This document shows positions 35,855-36,039 of a stretch of 36,039 bases of DNA, piece after piece. Every line of letters starts with the position of its first letter. Positions within the stretch are counted from its first letter, which is position 1. Both the position numbers and the translations under genes were made by a program. The stretch covers positions 1-36,039 of the forward strand of contig CALESQ010000005.1 of the NCBI GenBank assembly GCA_937907455.1, read 5' to 3'. The notes under the pieces were generated by a model. That model was not told where the DNA came from, did not search any database, and worked only from the letters and a program-made list of their open reading frames with translations. Origin of the DNA: an uncultured Caldilineales bacterium. GTDB lineage: Bacteria; Chloroflexota; Anaerolineae; JAAEKA01.

Positions 35855-35969
35855 GGTTAATCTCCTTAAAATCGCTGTGCACCAGAAAGCCGGGGTACCG
35901 CTGGAATACCAAGGCGCATACCCCAGCACAACAGAAGGATATTATAGCACAGATGTCTTGCCTGCACAA
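35855..35969 (-). promoter_or_regulatory. rpsO promoter and leader
   Basis: On the minus strand a TATAAT (35941-35946) with a TG two bases further upstream forms an extended -10; 17 bases before it is TTGTGC (35964-35969), a poor -35. The leader of about 80 bases carries a small stem GGGGTA/TACCCC (35892-35897 with 35919-35924) that could take part in S15 autoregulation, which is known from other bacteria. Confidence 0.6.
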
Positions 35970-36039
35970 GTGGCGATGTGCAGGCGGGTGCATCCCTGGA
36001 TGGGGGCGAGTTTTACACGGAGGTCCACAGATCTTTGAA
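35947..36039. other. Right end of window, no gene seen
   Basis: The only structure noticed is an inverted repeat GCCTGCAC/GTGCAGGC (35960-35967 with 35978-35985) that overlaps the -35 position of the rpsO promoter and might be an operator or the end of an upstream transcript. The neighbouring gene lies outside the window. Confidence 0.3.

Overview
The window looks like a chromosomal segment of an uncultured, GC-rich, aerobically respiring bacterium, most likely a member of the Chloroflexota (Anaerolineae or Caldilineae type). This assignment is an inference from gene content: a CofC-type enzyme of F420 synthesis, a menaquinol-type cytochrome b with b6f-like haem spacing next to multihaem cytochromes c, a T-box controlled valyl-tRNA synthetase, a YfhO-like giant membrane protein and a GTG-started rpsO. 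No rRNA, tRNA or CRISPR array was seen.

Layout. (1) 1-4657, plus strand: a complete polar amino acid ABC importer (aapJ-Q-M-P) with its own terminator. (2) 4670-13157, minus strand: a tightly packed run that reads, in transcription order, CcmC-like membrane protein, AAA ATPase, DUF4276 protein, bifunctional NAD(P)HX repair enzyme, GT-C-like membrane protein, CofC fused to a flavin/F420 split-barrel domain, and ilvD. The AAA/DUF4276 pair resembles two-gene defence modules and sits translationally packed between housekeeping genes. (3) 13158-17785, plus strand: a small repeat element, a strong promoter, a nucleosidase-like protein and a YfhO-like membrane protein, then a structured non-coding stretch. 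(4) 18196-22354, minus strand: a cytochrome bc-type complex (Rieske, cytochrome b, two dihaem cytochromes c) behind a perfect-consensus promoter. (5) 22563-27010, minus strand: valS, a lipoprotein and arfB overlapping by ATGA junctions, behind a Val T-box riboswitch and another perfect-consensus promoter.

(6) 27011-30524 is an accessory island with decaying content: a 165-bp MITE-like element with a 9-bp target duplication, a response regulator split by a stop codon, an M23 peptidase broken by a second copy of the small repeat from 13.2 kb, and a beta-propeller-like lipoprotein. It is bracketed by a functional-looking Val T-box (26.7-27.0 kb) and a second, degenerate and orphan copy of the same T-box (30.5-30.8 kb) in the same orientation. 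(7) 30834-35854, minus strand: rpsO, pnp (with an RGG-rich tail), lepB, a HAD phosphatase and a class II aldolase-like protein that lacks two zinc ligands.

The points most worth a second look are the paired T-boxes around the island, the AAA/DUF4276 module, the CofC fusion with an internal ribosome binding site at the domain junction, the broken M23 gene and its repeat, and an ABC ATPase (aapP) whose Walker B aspartate is glycine. All calls come from reading the sequence and remembered family motifs; no search was run.
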